Origin: Blastochloris tepida
GTDB lineage: Bacteria; Pseudomonadota; Alphaproteobacteria; Rhizobiales; Xanthobacteraceae
Assembly (NCBI RefSeq): GCF_003966715.1
Contig: NZ_AP018907.1
Location: 980,001-1,044,000, forward strand
Direction of reading: 5' to 3'
Length of the DNA: 64,000 bases
Shown here: positions 1 to 8,590 of the stretch, piece by piece
How the letters are laid out: every line of letters starts with the position of its first letter
Position numbering within the stretch: the first letter of the stretch is position 1
The notes under the pieces: generated by a model
The model's input: the letters and a program-made list of their open reading frames with translations, nothing else
Databases searched by the model: none
Told to the model about the DNA's origin: nothing
Translations under genes and position numbers: made by a program

Positions 1-17
1 GCCGGTCACGGCGGTGC

Positions 18-3000
18 TCACGGCGGCGGTCGCCGCAGATCGAGGGTGGAGGGGAATTCGCCGGTCGCCTCGTCGGGCGGCACGGCGACATGGCCCGGCG
101 AATGGCCGTGGTCCTGGAAGCGGGCGAGGCGGCGCGCCTCGGCCTCGTACGAATTGACCGGGAACGTCTCGTAGTTGCGGCCGCCGGGATGGGCGACATG
201 GTAGACGCAGCCGCCGAACGAGCGGCGGTTCCAGGAATCCAGGATGTCGAAGGTCAGCGGCGCGTGCACCGGAATGGTCGGATGCAGGCCGGAGGCCGGC
301 TGCCACGCCTTGAAGCGCACGCCGCCGACATATTCGCCGTTCCGGCCGGTCGAGACCAGCGGCACGCGGCGGCCGTTGCAGGCGACGACGTGGCGCTCGG
401 GCTGGACGCCCTCGACCCGCACCTCCAGCCGCTCGACCGCGGAATCGACGAAGCGCACGGTGCCGCCGACGGTGCCTTCCTCGCCCATCACATGCCAGGG
501 TTCGAGCGCCTGCCGCAGCTCCAGCCGCACCCCGCCATGCTCGACCCGGCCGTAGAACGGGAAACGGAACTCGCGCTGGGCGGCGAACCAAGTGGGGTCG
601 AACGGGTAGCCGGCGCGGGCGAGGTCGTCGAGCACGCCGAGGAAATCCTCCCACACGAAATGGGGCAGCATGAAGCGGTCGTGCAGCACGGTGCCCCAGC
701 GCACCAGCGCGCCGTCCTGCGGCTCGCGCCAGAACCACGCGATCAGCGCCCGCAGGAGGAGCTGCTGCGCGAGGCTCATGCGCCAGTCCGGCGGCATCTC
801 GAACGAGCGGAATTCGACGAGGCCGAGCCGGCCGGTCGGCCCGTCCGGTGAGAACAGCTTGTCGATGCAGATCTCGGTGCGGTGGGTGTTGCCGGACGAA
901 TCGACCAGCAGGTTGCGCAGCAGCCGGTCGATCAGCCACAGCGGGATGGAGCCGCCGCCCGGGGCGGGAATGGCGGCCAGCGCGATCTCCAGCTCGTAGA
1001 GCGCATCGTGGCGCGCCTCGTCGATGCGCGGCGCCTGGCTGGTCGGACCGATGAAGAGCCCGGAGAACAGGTAGGACAGCGAGGGGTGGCGCTGCCAATA
1101 GATGACCAGGCTCTTCAGGAGATCGGGCCGGCGCAGGAACGGGCTGTCGGCCGGCGTCGCGCCGCCGATCACCACATGGTTGCCGCCGCCGGTGCCGGTG
1201 TGGCGGCCGTCGATCATGAACTTGTCGGTGCCGAGCCGGGCCTGCCGGGCGTCGGCATAGAGCTCGCGGGTGATCTCGACGCACTCGCGCCAGCTTGCGG
1301 CCGGCTGGACGTTGACCTCGATCACGCCAGGGTCGGGCGTCACCTTCAGCACCGCGAGGCGCGGATCGACCGGGGGCGGATAGCCCTCGACATGCACCGG
1401 CAGGCCGAGATCCTCGGCGGTGCGCTCGACGCAGGCGATCAGCTCCAGCCAGTCCTCCAGCGTCTCGGTTGGCGGCAGGAACACGGTGATGCGGCCGTCG
1501 CGCGGCTCGACCGCGAGCGCGGCGCGCACCGCGTCGGTCTCGCCGCCGGGCGAGGCGATCTGGTTGACCTGCTCGGCCCTGTCGGCCGGGCGGGTGCCGC
1601 CGCCGGCCCGCACGATGCGCTGGTGCAGCGCCTCGGGGTCGGGCAGCTCGCCCTTCGGCTCGACCGGGTCGGCCGGCACGACGTAGGGGTAGGAGGCGGG
1701 GGCGACCCAGGGCAAGGCGGCGAGCGGCAGGCGGAAGCCGACGGGGCTGTCGCCCGGCACCAGAAACAGCTTCTCGCGCCGCAGTTTCCATTGCTCGCTG
1801 CGCCAACGCCGGCCGTTGGCGTTCCAGCGCTGCACCGGCAGCACGTAGCCGACCGGGGTGGTGAGCCCGCGGTCGAATACCCTGGCGATGCGGGCGCGCG
1901 CCTCGGGATCCTCCAACCTCGAATCCTGCGCGTCCACATTCGGCGGCAGCTTCGCCTCCTGTGTCAGCCAATGCGCCGGATCCTCGAACGCCGGGACGAC
2001 GTAATCGGCCTCCAGCCCCAGCCGCTCGGCGATGCCGCAGGCGATGTTCTTGGCGTCCTCGGGCGAGCAGGGGACGGGGGCGTTCTCGCGGGCGATCAGG
2101 TCCGGATTGCGCCAGATCGGCTTGCCGTCCTTGCGCCAGTAGAGCGCGAACGACCAGCGCGGCAGGCTCTCGCCCGGGTACCACTTGCCCTGGCCGTAAT
2201 GCAGCAGGCCATTGGGCGCGAAGCGGGCGCGCAGGCGGCGGATCAGATCGTCGGCGCGGCTGCGCTTGGTGGGGCCGACGGCGGCGGTGTTCCACTCGGC
2301 CGACTGGTAGTCGTCGATCGAGACGAAGGTCGGCTCGCCGCCCAGCGTGAGGCGCACGTCGTTGGCGACGAGGTCGGCATCGACCGCCTCGCCCAGCCGG
2401 TCGAGCGCCGCCCACGCCTCGTCGGAGAACGGCAAGGTGACGCGCGGCTTCTCGTCGACGCGGGTGACCTTCATCTCGAAGGCGAACGACACCTCGGCGG
2501 GATCGACGGTGCCGGAGATCGGCGCGGCCGAGCGATAGTGCGGCGCTGCGCACAGCGGGAAATGGCCCTCGCCGCAGAACAGGCCGGAGGTGGGGTCGAG
2601 GCCGATCCAGCCGGCGCCGGGGATGAAGACCTCGGCCCAGGCGTGGAGATCGGTGAAGTCGTGGTCGGTGCCCGAGGGGCCGTCGAGCGACTTCAGGTCG
2701 GGCTTGAGCTGTACCAGATAGCCGGACACGAACCGGGCGGCGAGGCCGAGCCGGCGCAGGATCTGCACCAGCAGCCAGCCGGTGTCACGGCACGAGCCGG
2801 AGCGGAGCTCCAGCGTCTCGTCGGGGGTCTGGACGCCCGGCTCCATGCGGATGACGTAGCGGATATCGTTCTGCAGGCGGGCGTTGAGGTCGACCAGGAA
2901 ATCGACCGTGTTGACCGGCCCCTTCGGCAGCGCCGCGAGATAGGCGTCGAAGGCCGGGCCGGTCGGCTCGCATTCGAGACAGGGCGCAAGCTCCAGCGCC

Positions 3001-3329
3001 ATCTCGGGCGTATAGGCGAAGGGGAAGGACTCGGCCCACGGCTCGACGAAGAAGTCGAACGGATTGAACACCGTCAGCTCGGCCAGGAGGTCGACGGTGA
3101 TCGAGAATTCGGTGGTCTTCTCGGGAAAGACGAACCGCGCCACCCAGTTGCCGAACGGATCCTGCTGCCAGTTCACGAAGTGGGTCTCGGGGACCACCTT
3201 CAGCGAATAGGAGGGGATGCGCGTCCGACAGTGCGGCGCCGGCCTGAGCCGGATCAGCTGCGGCCCGAGATTGACGGGACGGTCGTAAACGTAACGGGTG
3301 ACGTGATGAAGAGCCGCTAATATCGCCAT
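18..3329 (-). CDS. transglutaminase-like / DUF2126 protein
   Basis: Predicted cytoplasmic protein of 1103 residues that joins a bacterial transglutaminase-like module to a DUF2126 region. The N-terminal 80 or so residues match the transglutaminase-associated N domain. The papain-like core follows with the Cys in [10 protein letters not shown] (about residue 180) and the His and Asp in [12 protein letters not shown]...WIGLDPTSG, the expected Cys-His-Asp triad. The rest, including [10 protein letters not shown] and the segments around it, is the DUF2126 part. Family members often sit beside alpha-E and circularly permuted ATP-grasp genes and are thought to act in peptide modification, but the reaction is not established. 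I use the ATG at 3329 ([13 protein letters not shown]), since family members begin like this; an ATG 36 bases upstream is also in frame. The stop lies 17 bases from the window edge, so the gene is complete. Confidence 0.85.
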   Translation of the reverse strand: MAILAALHHVTRYVYDRPVNLGPQLIRLRPAPHCRTRIPSYSLKVVPETHFVNWQQDPFGNWVARFVFPEKTTEFSITVDLLAELTVFNPFDFFVEPWAESFPFAYTPEMALELAPCLECEPTGPAFDAYLAALPKGPVNTVDFLVDLNARLQNDIRYVIRMEPGVQTPDETLELRSGSCRDTGWLLVQILRRLGLAARFVSGYLVQLKPDLKSLDGPSGTDHDFTDLHAWAEVFIPGAGWIGLDPTSGLFCGEGHFPLCAAPHYRSAAPISGTVDPAEVSFAFEMKVTRVDEKPRVTLPFSDEAWAALDRLGEAVDADLVANDVRLTLGGEPTFVSIDDYQSAEWNTAAVGPTKRSRADDLIRRLRARFAPNGLLHYGQGKWYPGESLPRWSFALYWRKDGKPIWRNPDLIARENAPVPCSPEDAKNIACGIAERLGLEADYVVPAFEDPAHWLTQEAKLPPNVDAQDSRLEDPEARARIARVFDRGLTTPVGYVLPVQRWNANGRRWRSEQWKLRREKLFLVPGDSPVGFRLPLAALPWVAPASYPYVVPADPVEPKGELPDPEALHQRIVRAGGGTRPADRAEQVNQIASPGGETDAVRAALAVEPRDGRITVFLPPTETLEDWLELIACVERTAEDLGLPVHVEGYPPPVDPRLAVLKVTPDPGVIEVNVQPAASWRECVEITRELYADARQARLGTDKFMIDGRHTGTGGGNHVVIGGATPADSPFLRRPDLLKSLVIYWQRHPSLSYLFSGLFIGPTSQAPRIDEARHDALYELEIALAAIPAPGGGSIPLWLIDRLLRNLLVDSSGNTHRTEICIDKLFSPDGPTGRLGLVEFRSFEMPPDWRMSLAQQLLLRALIAWFWREPQDGALVRWGTVLHDRFMLPHFVWEDFLGVLDDLARAGYPFDPTWFAAQREFRFPFYGRVEHGGVRLELRQALEPWHVMGEEGTVGGTVRFVDSAVERLEVRVEGVQPERHVVACNGRRVPLVSTGRNGEYVGGVRFKAWQPASGLHPTIPVHAPLTFDILDSWNRRSFGGCVYHVAHPGGRNYETFPVNSYEAEARRLARFQDHGHSPGHVAVPPDEATGEFPSTLDLRRPPP

Positions 3330-3501
3330 GCGCGGAAGGTAAAGGCCAAGTCCCTCCGCGGTCAAAGCTTCGTTGGGCGTGCCGCGTCATCCCTCATGGG
3401 GACTGTCCTTCCGGAGGTATCCGGCGCCGCTGACGTCGCCGGCCGGCGCGCTTGGCGCCGTTCCGGCCCTGATTCTGCCGGTCTGGCGCGGCCGGAGCCG
3501 G

Positions 3502-4821
3502 TCACGGCACCGCGAACTTCACCACGAACACCAGCGCGAGCAGGATGGCAGCGATGTTGACCTCGCGGAACCGGCCGGCGGCGAGCTTGCAGGCGACGAA
3601 GGTGATGAAGCCCAGGCCGATGCCGGTGGCGATGGAATAGGTGAGCGGCATGGTGATGGCCGCCACCACCGCCGGGGCATATTCGGTGGCGTCGTCCCAG
3701 GCGATCTCGGCGAGGCCGCGGGTCATCAGGCAGGCGACATAGAGCAGCGCCGCCGCCGAGGCATAGGCGGGAATCATGCCGGCGAGCGGGGCGAAGAACA
3801 GCGCCAGCAGGAACAGCACCGCCACCACCGCCGCGGTCAGCCCGGTGCGGCCGCCCGCCGCCACGCCGGCCGTGCTCTCGATGTAGCTGGTGGTGGTCGA
3901 GGTGCCGATCAGCGAGCCGAACATGGCGGCGAAGCTGTCGGCGACCAGCGCCTGCTTCATGCGCGGCAGGCGCCCGTCCTTGTCCAGCAGGCCGGCCTGA
4001 TGGGCGACGCCGATCAGGGTGCCGGCATTGTCGAACACGTCGATGAACAGGAAGCTGATCACCACCGCCAGGAACGCGGTCTCGTAGATGCGCGAGAAAT
4101 CGAGCTGCAGGAAGGTCGGCGCCAGCGAGGGCGGCATGGCCACCACGCCGCCATAGGTCGTGAGCCCGAGCGGCAGGCCGATCAATGTCACGGCGAGGAT
4201 GCCGACCAGCGTGCCGCCGAGGACGCGGCGGGAATTGAGCGCGGCGATCAGCACGAAGCCGACCAGGCAGAGAATCGCCGCCGGCTCGCGCAGGCTGCCC
4301 AGCGTCACCAGCGTCACCGGGTGGGCGACCACGATCTTGGCCTGCTCCAGCGCGATGATGCCGAGAAACAGGCCGACGCCGGCCGAGATGGCGAGCTTGA
4401 GGTTCCGCGGAATGGCGTTGATGACGTATTCGCGCAGGCGGAACACCGAGATCAAAAAGAACAGCACGCCCGAGCAGAACACGGCCGCCAGCGCCTGCTG
4501 CCAGGAATAGTGGTATGAAAGCACCACGGTGAAGGCGAAGAAGGCGTTGAGCCCCATGCCCGGCGCCAGCGCGATGGGGTATTTGGCGTAGAGCGCCATC
4601 ACCAGCGTGCTGACCGCGGCGGCGATGCAGGTGGCGGCGAACACCGCGCCCTTGTCCATGCCGGCGCTGGCGAGAATCGTCGGGTTGACGAACACGATGT
4701 AGACCATCGTGAGGAAGGTGGTGAGGCCGGCGATCGCCTCCGTGCGCACCGTGGAGCCGCTGGCCGTCACCCCGAACCAGCGGTCGAGGAAAGACAGGCG
4801 CCCCGGGCTGGCCGTGTCCAT
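3502..4821 (-). CDS. NCS2-family purine permease (AzgA/GhxP type)
   Basis: Inner-membrane transporter of 439 residues, predicted to bring in guanine, hypoxanthine or adenine with protons. Family motifs are clear: GMGLNAFFAF in the early membrane part, DVFDNAGTLIGVA in the middle and GTSTTTSYIESTAGV followed by GGRTGLTA, all typical of the AzgA branch of the NCS2 (uracil/xanthine) permeases. The protein is hydrophobic throughout, with about a dozen membrane spans, and has the usual family length. It lies downstream of nothing obvious and is followed, after 172 bases, by the transglutaminase-like gene on the same strand, so the two could share a transcript, although nothing links their functions. 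Which purine it prefers cannot be read from the sequence. Confidence 0.93.
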   Translation of the reverse strand: MDTASPGRLSFLDRWFGVTASGSTVRTEAIAGLTTFLTMVYIVFVNPTILASAGMDKGAVFAATCIAAAVSTLVMALYAKYPIALAPGMGLNAFFAFTVVLSYHYSWQQALAAVFCSGVLFFLISVFRLREYVINAIPRNLKLAISAGVGLFLGIIALEQAKIVVAHPVTLVTLGSLREPAAILCLVGFVLIAALNSRRVLGGTLVGILAVTLIGLPLGLTTYGGVVAMPPSLAPTFLQLDFSRIYETAFLAVVISFLFIDVFDNAGTLIGVAHQAGLLDKDGRLPRMKQALVADSFAAMFGSLIGTSTTTSYIESTAGVAAGGRTGLTAAVVAVLFLLALFFAPLAGMIPAYASAAALLYVACLMTRGLAEIAWDDATEYAPAVVAAITMPLTYSIATGIGLGFITFVACKLAAGRFREVNIAAILLALVFVVKFAVP

Positions 4822-5183
4822 CGGACCCTCCGCTCTCGTCCCGCCGCGGCGCCAAAGCCAGCAGCGGCCGTGTCATTTGTCTGCCGCGCCCAGGGGTGGG
4901 GCGGCCTGCTCGCACAGCCCAGGTTTAGAGCATTCCCGGCCAGAACGGAAACCGGTTCTGCGCAAGAGCCGCGTCAGGACAACAAGTTAGGGCAGGGGCG
5001 GTGGGGTGGGGCCGCCGCGGCGTTCGCGCGCCGCAGCCCGGAAAGCCGGATAGAGAGCCGCGCGCCTCTTCGTCCGCGGCAGATCTCAATCTGCAGCAGA
5101 GCGCGGAGCAGCCGATCAAAATGGAGATTCAAGGGTTATTGCTGCGGTCTTCACCGCCCGCGTCCGAACCTTATACGGTTCGA
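4822..5183. other. intergenic region left of the integrated element
   Basis: No gene is supported here. It holds a degenerate copy of a dispersed palindromic repeat (4926-4972) and, just before the left attachment site, a hairpin with arms CGAACC (5165-5170) and GGTTCG (5177-5182). Before integration this hairpin lay immediately downstream of the 3' end of the tRNA-Asp gene (read on the minus strand), so it may be part of the old tRNA 3' trailer. There is no T-run after it. Confidence 0.5.
4926..4972. repeat. degenerate dispersed palindromic repeat
   Basis: The stretch contains TAGAGCATT, then AGAAC...AACCGGTTCTGCG, the same framework as the better preserved copy at 42831-42932 (GAGCATTTT, GGGAACCGGTTTTGCG). 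Such short palindromic intergenic repeats are common in Hyphomicrobiales genomes. Only the framework is conserved here. Confidence 0.45.
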
Positions 5184-5234
5184 AAGTGGCGGGAGTGACG
5201 GGGCTCGAACCCGCGACCTCCGGCGTGACAGGCC
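5184..5234. repeat. attL: 51-bp direct repeat (3' half of tRNA-Asp)
   Basis: Exact 51-base match to 21532-21582. It is the host's original tRNA-Asp 3' half, read on the minus strand, from the anticodon stem through the T arm to the encoded CCA (TGG at 5187-5189). Sequence diverges directly on both sides (A versus G before it, C versus G after it). It marks the left junction of the element. Confidence 0.93.
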
Positions 5235-5531
5235 CGCTGATTGGAAGGTTAGTTCAAGCTGTGTTCCAAGCGGCTGGTCGCGGCAAAACGTTGAGTTGCT
5301 GTCGGGAGTTGGAACGCTATTTCCCAAGCCGCCGGACCGCAAAAACGAGAACCCCGCGTGCTGCGCCAACAGCCGCGGGGCAAAGCTCGATAGAGATGCA
5401 GAAAGCAACGCGAACACTACAGAACCGGCCGATCAGGCACAAGAAGAAACCTTCCTCGACGCCCTGATTCGCGAGACCGGCCCGCGCCTGGCGCGGCCGG
5501 CTTGGCCGAGGGAGTTCGTCAGGGGGCGGCG
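5235..5531. other. left end of the element: candidate integrase arm sites
   Basis: About 300 bases between attL and the primase start. TTGGAA occurs at 5241-5246 and 5309-5314 and its complement TTCCAA at 5264-5269; two more TTGGAA lie near attR. These may be integrase arm or excisionase sites. A frame open through this region stops at 5535, overlapping the primase ATG (ATGA). Its only usable start inside the element would be TTG at 5296 with no ribosome site, so a short upstream peptide (ending ...FLDALIRETGPR and a basic tail) is possible but weakly supported. Confidence 0.4.
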
Positions 5532-7472
5532 ATGAGCGCGCTCCCTCCATTCGTCGCCGATGCGCCGCCGATCGGCGGGCCGAAGGCTTCCGTACCGCAC
5601 TGCGACTTCGCAGACCGCATCGATCAGGTCGCCCGGCGGCTGCTGGGCGATCCGAACCCGCGCCACTCGTCGCGGGATGAGTGGCGCTACGGCACCAACG
5701 GCAGCCTGTCGGTGAAGGTCGGGGGCGAGCATAGGGGGACATGGCGCGATCACGAGACCGGCACCGGCGGCGGCGTGCTCGACCTGATCGTGCGCGAGCG
5801 CGGCGGCGACCGGAAGGACGCGGTCGAATGGCTCAAGGCCGAATTCAGCGACATTGCCGGCCGCTCCGAGCCGGCCGGCGAACGGCGCATCGCCGCCGTC
5901 TACGGCTACACCGACGAAGCCGGCGAACTGCTGTTCGAGGTGGTGCGCTATGCGCCGCAGAAGGACTTCCGGCAGCGGCGGCCCGATGGCCGCGGCGGGC
6001 ACGTCTGGAATCTCAAGGACACCCGCATTGTCCCGTACCGCCTGCCGGAAACCCTGGAGGCGCTGGCACTGGGCAAGACGGTGGCCATCGTCGAGGGCGA
6101 GAAGGACGCCGACCGCCTCGCGAAGCTCGGCATCCCCGCGACGTGCAATCCGGGCGGCGCCGGCAAGTGGCGTGACGAGTTCGGGGCGCTCTTCGACGGC
6201 GCCGACGTTATCATTCTGCCGGACAACGACGATGCCGGCCGGGACCATGCCGAGCGCGTCGCCAAGTCCCTTGCATCGCACGCGGCCCGCATCCGCGTCG
6301 TCGAGCTGCCGGACCTGCCGCGCAAGGGCGACGTGTCCGACTTTCTGAACCGCGGCGGGACCGTCGAGGCCTTGCTCGACATCGTCGAGCACGCGCCCCC
6401 GTGGCGGCCCAAGGCCGTCACCCGGTTTCCGTCGATCCGCTACGGCGATGAGGACAGCGCACCGCCTCTGCGGTGGCTGGTCAAGGGCCTGCTGCCCGAA
6501 GCCGGCCTGTCGACGGTCTACGGCCCGCCGGGCACCTCGAAGACGTTCGTCGCCCTCGACTTGGCCCTGCATGTGGCGCACGGCCGCGACTGGTTCGAGC
6601 GGCGCACCGAGCCGGGCGGCGTGCTCTATGTGAGCGGCGAGGGCGCCAGCGGCATGCTGCTGCGCATGAAGGCTTGGCGGCAGGAGAAGGGCGACGGCAC
6701 GCGTGCGCCGTTCGTCCCGGTCCCGTCGTCGGTGAACCTCTACGACGAAGAGGGCGATGTCGATGTTCTGATCGACGACGTGAAGGCACACGGCGCCGCG
6801 CTCGGCGTCCCGGTCCGCCTGATCGTGCTCGACACGCTGTCGCGGATGATCGGATCGGGCGACGAAGACAAGGCGCGCGACATCAACATGGTGGTGCAGC
6901 GCGCGGAGCACGTGCAGCGCGAGACCGGTGCCCATGTGCTGATCGTCCATCATTCCGGCAAGGATCGAGACCGCGGCATGCGCGGCTCGAATGCTCTCCT
7001 TGGCGCTGTCGATGCGTCGATCGAGGTGTCCCGGCACGAAGAGTCCGGGATCTGTGAAGGCAAGATCGCCAAGGTGAAGGACGGGACCGCCGTCGCTCCC
7101 TTTCGGTACACGCTGCGGCAATCGGTTCTCGGGACTGACGAGGACGGCGAGGACATCACCTCGTGCGTCGTCGAGCCCACGGATGCGAGCCCCGGCGAAT
7201 CCAAGGGAAAACGGCCCCTCTCCGCCACCGAAAAAATCGCCCTGGACGCGCTCGACGAAGCCCTGCTGGCCGATGGCGTCGCCTCGCCGACCGCCCTCGT
7301 GCCGCAAGGCTACAGGGCCGTCCACATCGAAACGTGGCGGTCCCACGCCTACCGGCGCGGGATCGCCGAAGGGACAGAGGAGGCGAAGAAGAAGGCATTC
7401 CAGCGGGTTCGGCAGAGCCTGCAGGCCAAGCGCATCGTCGGCATCGATGGAGACTGGGCATGGCGCGCGTAG
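5532..7472 (+). CDS. primase-helicase: Toprim plus RepA-like AAA ATPase
   Basis: Replication protein of 646 residues that probably primes and unwinds the element's own DNA. The N-terminal part has the WRDH and GGGVLDLI features seen in front of Toprim domains of phage primases. A Toprim domain follows with VEGEKDAD (about residues 187-194) and LPDNDDAG (about 229-236) as acidic metal sites. The C-terminal half is a RepA/DnaB-type ATPase with Walker A GPPGTSKT (331-338), Walker B LIVLDT (about 430) and the sensor HVLIVHHSG. I choose ATG 5532 because AGGGGG lies 5 bases before it; a TTG 30 bases upstream is less likely. The gene ends at the first of the iterons (7474), the usual placing of a satellite initiator next to its origin. 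No separate replisome genes are present in the element. Confidence 0.88.
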   Translation: MSALPPFVADAPPIGGPKASVPHCDFADRIDQVARRLLGDPNPRHSSRDEWRYGTNGSLSVKVGGEHRGTWRDHETGTGGGVLDLIVRERGGDRKDAVEWLKAEFSDIAGRSEPAGERRIAAVYGYTDEAGELLFEVVRYAPQKDFRQRRPDGRGGHVWNLKDTRIVPYRLPETLEALALGKTVAIVEGEKDADRLAKLGIPATCNPGGAGKWRDEFGALFDGADVIILPDNDDAGRDHAERVAKSLASHAARIRVVELPDLPRKGDVSDFLNRGGTVEALLDIVEHAPPWRPKAVTRFPSIRYGDEDSAPPLRWLVKGLLPEAGLSTVYGPPGTSKTFVALDLALHVAHGRDWFERRTEPGGVLYVSGEGASGMLLRMKAWRQEKGDGTRAPFVPVPSSVNLYDEEGDVDVLIDDVKAHGAALGVPVRLIVLDTLSRMIGSGDEDKARDINMVVQRAEHVQRETGAHVLIVHHSGKDRDRGMRGSNALLGAVDASIEVSRHEESGICEGKIAKVKDGTAVAPFRYTLRQSVLGTDEDGEDITSCVVEPTDASPGESKGKRPLSATEKIALDALDEALLADGVASPTALVPQGYRAVHIETWRSHAYRRGIAEGTEEAKKKAFQRVRQSLQAKRIVGIDGDWAWRA

Positions 7473-8019
7473 CGGGACATCAGCGGGACATTTGCGGGAC
7501 ATTCCACCTGTCCCGGCGCGAAGGCGGTAGGTGGATGCCGAGACGGCGGCGGCCGGGACATCCGCTCCCGATCAGCCACGGGCGGCGGATTGTGGCGGAA
7601 ATGTCCATCCATTCAATGGGGTGGGCAGGCGATCTCAACCAACACTTCGCGAGCGGGACAGCGGGACATCAGCGGGACATGTCCCGGGTGTCCCGGTGCG
7701 GGGGGGCGGGACATAGGCCCCCCCCCAAGGGGGGCCGTATGTCCCGTCCCCCCTCCCAAAGCCGGCGCGCAGTGTATCCCGCCGACCTGTCCCGGTATCC
7801 GGCCCGGCTGACGGGACGGAGCCCCCTGCCGGTGCTGGTGATCCGGCACCCGGCCCGACCGGCTGGGCCGACCCTGACCCGGTTGACGAATGGGCACCCC
7901 ATCCGGGTACCTCGGCGGGTCCTTCCGCGGAGGTGGCGTGCGCAGCCGCGGCGGCCCGGGATTTCGCTAGGCGGGGTCGGTTTAGCTCATAAACTCAGAG
8001 GCTTGAGGTTGGCTTAGCT
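7473..8019. other. iteron array, likely replication origin of the element
   Basis: No gene is supported. GGGACA occurs on the plus strand at 7474, 7485, 7496, 7555, 7655, 7663, 7674 and 7708, and as TGTCCC at 7509, 7680, 7689, 7740 and 7788: 13 copies in about 320 bases. The first three are spaced exactly 11 bases apart, as are 7663 and 7674, one helical turn. A 14-base palindrome lies at 7673-7686. A 38-base palindrome lies at 7708-7745. A variant, GGGACG, is at 7813. The position just after a primase-helicase gene fits an origin bound by that protein, as in P4 and staphylococcal islands. No strongly AT-rich unwinding stretch is seen. The remainder up to 8019 is GC-rich with nothing recognised. 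Confidence 0.75.
7708..7745. repeat. 38-bp palindrome inside the iteron array
   Basis: Arms GGGACATA (7708-7715) and TATGTCCC (7738-7745) match perfectly, and inside them GGCCCCCC pairs with GGGGGGCC (one unpaired G at 7737). The outer arms are themselves iterons in opposite orientation. It could extrude as a cruciform or form a strong hairpin in single-stranded DNA or RNA. Confidence 0.85.
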
Positions 8020-8574
8020 ATGCAATCAGCGCAGGGCCTGCCCTTCGATTTCCCCCCGGGACCGTTGCCGACGACGGTGTCGAAGGGCGAGTTCGCGCGG
8101 CTGATCGGCGTCACCGCCGGCCGGGTGTCGCAGCTCATCACCCGCGGCCTGCCGGTGGAGCCAAACGGCCGCATCCACATCGAGCGTGGCCGGGCATGGC
8201 TGCGCGAGAACGTCGATCCGAACCGCCGCCGGGCGATGATCGAGGACGCGGCGCCGGTCCTCGCGCCGACGTCGAACCCGCGGGCCGCCCGTGCCGTTGC
8301 CGAAGCCAAGCTGATCAGCTTGAAGGCGGACCGGCTGGAGGGTTCGCTGATCAGCCGTGCTGCCGTGCTGCGCGCCATCGAGGCCCGCGCCCGGCAGGAG
8401 CGCGATGCCTGGATCGGCTGGACGAACCGCGTCGCTGCAGAGATCGCCCGCATCACCGGCGCCGACACCGCCGCCGTCTACGCGCTGCTGGACCGCATGG
8501 TGCGCGAGCAACTGCAGGCGCTGGCCGACATGCCGGCGCCCGACATCATCACCGATCACAAACCGTCGCCCTGA
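8020..8574 (+). CDS. small terminase subunit-like protein (Nu1 type)
   Basis: Protein of 184 residues that probably recognises the packaging site and hands the DNA to the large terminase. Residues 19-60 form a MerR/Nu1-like winged helix (SKGEFARLIGVTAGRVSQLITRGLP...GRIHIERGRAWLREN). The rest is a charged helical region typical of Nu1-like small terminases. The gene lies 16 bases before the tape-measure gene and is in one transcription unit with it and with the large terminase. The GAGG 11 bases before the ATG is a weak ribosome site. An alternative is a DNA-binding regulator with the same fold, but neighbouring the large terminase in one operon favours packaging. Being next to the iteron region, it may bind DNA there as well (inference). 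Confidence 0.65.
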   Translation: MQSAQGLPFDFPPGPLPTTVSKGEFARLIGVTAGRVSQLITRGLPVEPNGRIHIERGRAWLRENVDPNRRRAMIEDAAPVLAPTSNPRAARAVAEAKLISLKADRLEGSLISRAAVLRAIEARARQERDAWIGWTNRVAAEIARITGADTAAVYALLDRMVREQLQALADMPAPDIITDHKPSP

Positions 8575-8590
8575 CCCCCGGAGAAGCACC

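Noticed and set aside
882..3320. Long open frame on the plus strand opposite the transglutaminase-like gene
   Set aside because: Its protein is Arg/Gly/Asp-rich without any family pattern; it mirrors the codons of the real gene in very GC-rich DNA.
5165..5182. CGAACC...GGTTCG palindrome as a LexA or other operator
   Set aside because: Spacing does not fit the alphaproteobacterial GTTC-N7-GTTC box or the Gram-positive one; more likely part of the old tRNA trailer.
4870..5535. Open frame crossing attL, with protein text GGSDGARTRDLRR
   Set aside because: This is the well-known false translation of antisense tRNA; only the last part within the element could be real and has no good start.
7474..7690. 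Repeats at 7474-7690 as a CRISPR array
   Set aside because: Repeat units are only 7-9 bases, spacing varies and occurs in both orientations; no cas genes nearby.
7163..8017. Open frame over the iteron region
   Set aside because: It overlaps the real primase end and runs through the repeats; no start site or family.
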